Origin: Acidaminococcus fermentans
GTDB lineage: Bacteria > Bacillota_C > Negativicutes > Acidaminococcales > Acidaminococcaceae
DNA: 5,700 nucleotides
Assembly: GCA_004555735.1 (NCBI GenBank)
Contig: SFHH01000160.1
Location: 1 to 5,700 of the forward strand
Direction of reading: 5' to 3'
This document shows, piece by piece, positions 5,588 through 5,700 of the stretch (position 1 is the stretch's first letter; each line of letters starts with the position of its first letter). Position numbers and translations under genes: made by a program. The notes beneath the pieces were generated by a model. It worked only from the letters and a program-made list of their open reading frames with translations, was not told where the DNA came from and did not search any database.

Positions 5588-5615
5588 GTCTCGGGTCTCG
5601 AGTCTCGAGTCTCGA
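5588..5615. repeat. Tandem heptamer repeat (4 x GTCTCGR)
   Basis: Four head-to-tail copies of a 7-base unit: GTCTCGG once, then GTCTCGA three times, with a related GTCTCA at 5563-5568. Each junction forms a CTCGAG palindrome, so the tract is highly self-complementary. Copy number of such short tandems can vary by replication slippage. Confidence 0.85.
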
Positions 5616-5625
5616 GCCGAATGAG

Positions 5626-5646
5626 AAATTTGCAAGCAAATTTTTT
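5626..5646 (+). terminator. Possible AT-rich terminator-like hairpin
   Basis: AAATTTG and CAAATTT pair around a CAAG loop and are followed by a run of T on the plus strand. The stem is short of GC pairs, so it would be a weak terminator. If functional it would act on plus-strand transcription entering from the repeat block; it may instead simply be part of the repeat element. Confidence 0.35.
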
Positions 5647-5700
5647 GAATGTACAAACCCTAATCTGCTAACGATAAGATATTCGTTTCTATATCCAGCA

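Larger units (their letters stand above)
5531..5700. other. Non-coding palindromic repeat block, possibly mobile-element derived
   Basis: No convincing gene is seen on either strand from 5410 to the window end. After the operon promoter the sequence changes to GGGACTGTTTCA at 5531, resembling the end of an insertion sequence (not identified). A perfect hairpin AGCCGC-ATA-GCGGCT (5571-5585) follows, then four tandem heptamers GTCTCGG/GTCTCGA (5588-5615) bracketed by CGGCTCG (5581-5587) and CGAGCCG (5613-5619). An outer pair TCTCAT (5564-5569) and ATGAGA (5621-5626) encloses all of this. A further hairpin, AAATTTG-CAAG-CAAATTT, ends in a T-run near 5640-5646. The remaining bases to 5700 show nothing recognisable. 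Confidence 0.6.

Noticed and set aside
5563..5615. CRISPR array
   Set aside because: The repeat unit is 7 bases, with no spacers and no cas genes; it is a simple tandem tract.

Overview
The window looks like a chromosomal stretch from an anaerobic, amino-acid-fermenting Firmicute-type bacterium. The genes are strict-anaerobe style: a small 4Fe-4S ferredoxin, an oxygen-sensitive-type cysteine desulfidase/serine dehydratase-like enzyme, and peptide or amino-acid scavenging functions. Shine-Dalgarno sites are strong and promoters are sigma-A/sigma-70-like. The moderately high GC of the core genes would suit a member of the Negativicutes such as an Acidaminococcus relative, but that is a guess from resemblance and not a proven placement.

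Layout: (1) Bases 1-710, plus strand: the 3' part of a visibly AT-richer tyrosine recombinase (integrase) gene, cut by the left window edge. (2) Bases 711-924: a non-coding junction with hairpins, a minus-strand intrinsic terminator (755-795) and a 13-17 bp inverted repeat (822-838 / 899-915). (3) Bases 925-1153, minus strand: a tRNA cluster transcribed Asp(GTC), Gly(GCC), Trp(CCA), each with an encoded CCA end, driven by a near-perfect promoter at 1190-1218. (4) Bases 1227-1418, minus strand: a 63-residue ferredoxin. (5) Bases 1549-5409, minus strand: a three-gene operon in the order CyuA-type cysteine desulfidase-like enzyme, YfcC/DcuC-type permease, M20 amidohydrolase, preceded by a clear promoter at 5462-5490. 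(6) Bases 5531-5700: no gene seen; a palindrome-rich repeat block with a tandem heptamer that looks like a dispersed or mobile-element-derived repeat.

How they work together: the integrase faces the 3' end of tRNA-Trp, the classical arrangement of a prophage or integrative element inserted at a tRNA gene, so the left part of the window is probably the edge of a mobile element and everything right of about 925 is host chromosome. The three-gene operon reads as an import-and-degrade unit. The permease would bring in an amino-acid derivative or small peptide, the M20 hydrolase would release the free amino acid by cutting an amide bond, and the desulfidase-like enzyme would deaminate it (cysteine to pyruvate, sulfide and ammonia, if the family assignment holds). 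The substrate is not shown by the sequence.

I found no defence system, CRISPR array or clearly new biological system. The most interesting points are the unusual enzyme combination of the operon, the structured repeat block at the right end, and the int/tRNA junction with its inverted repeat.
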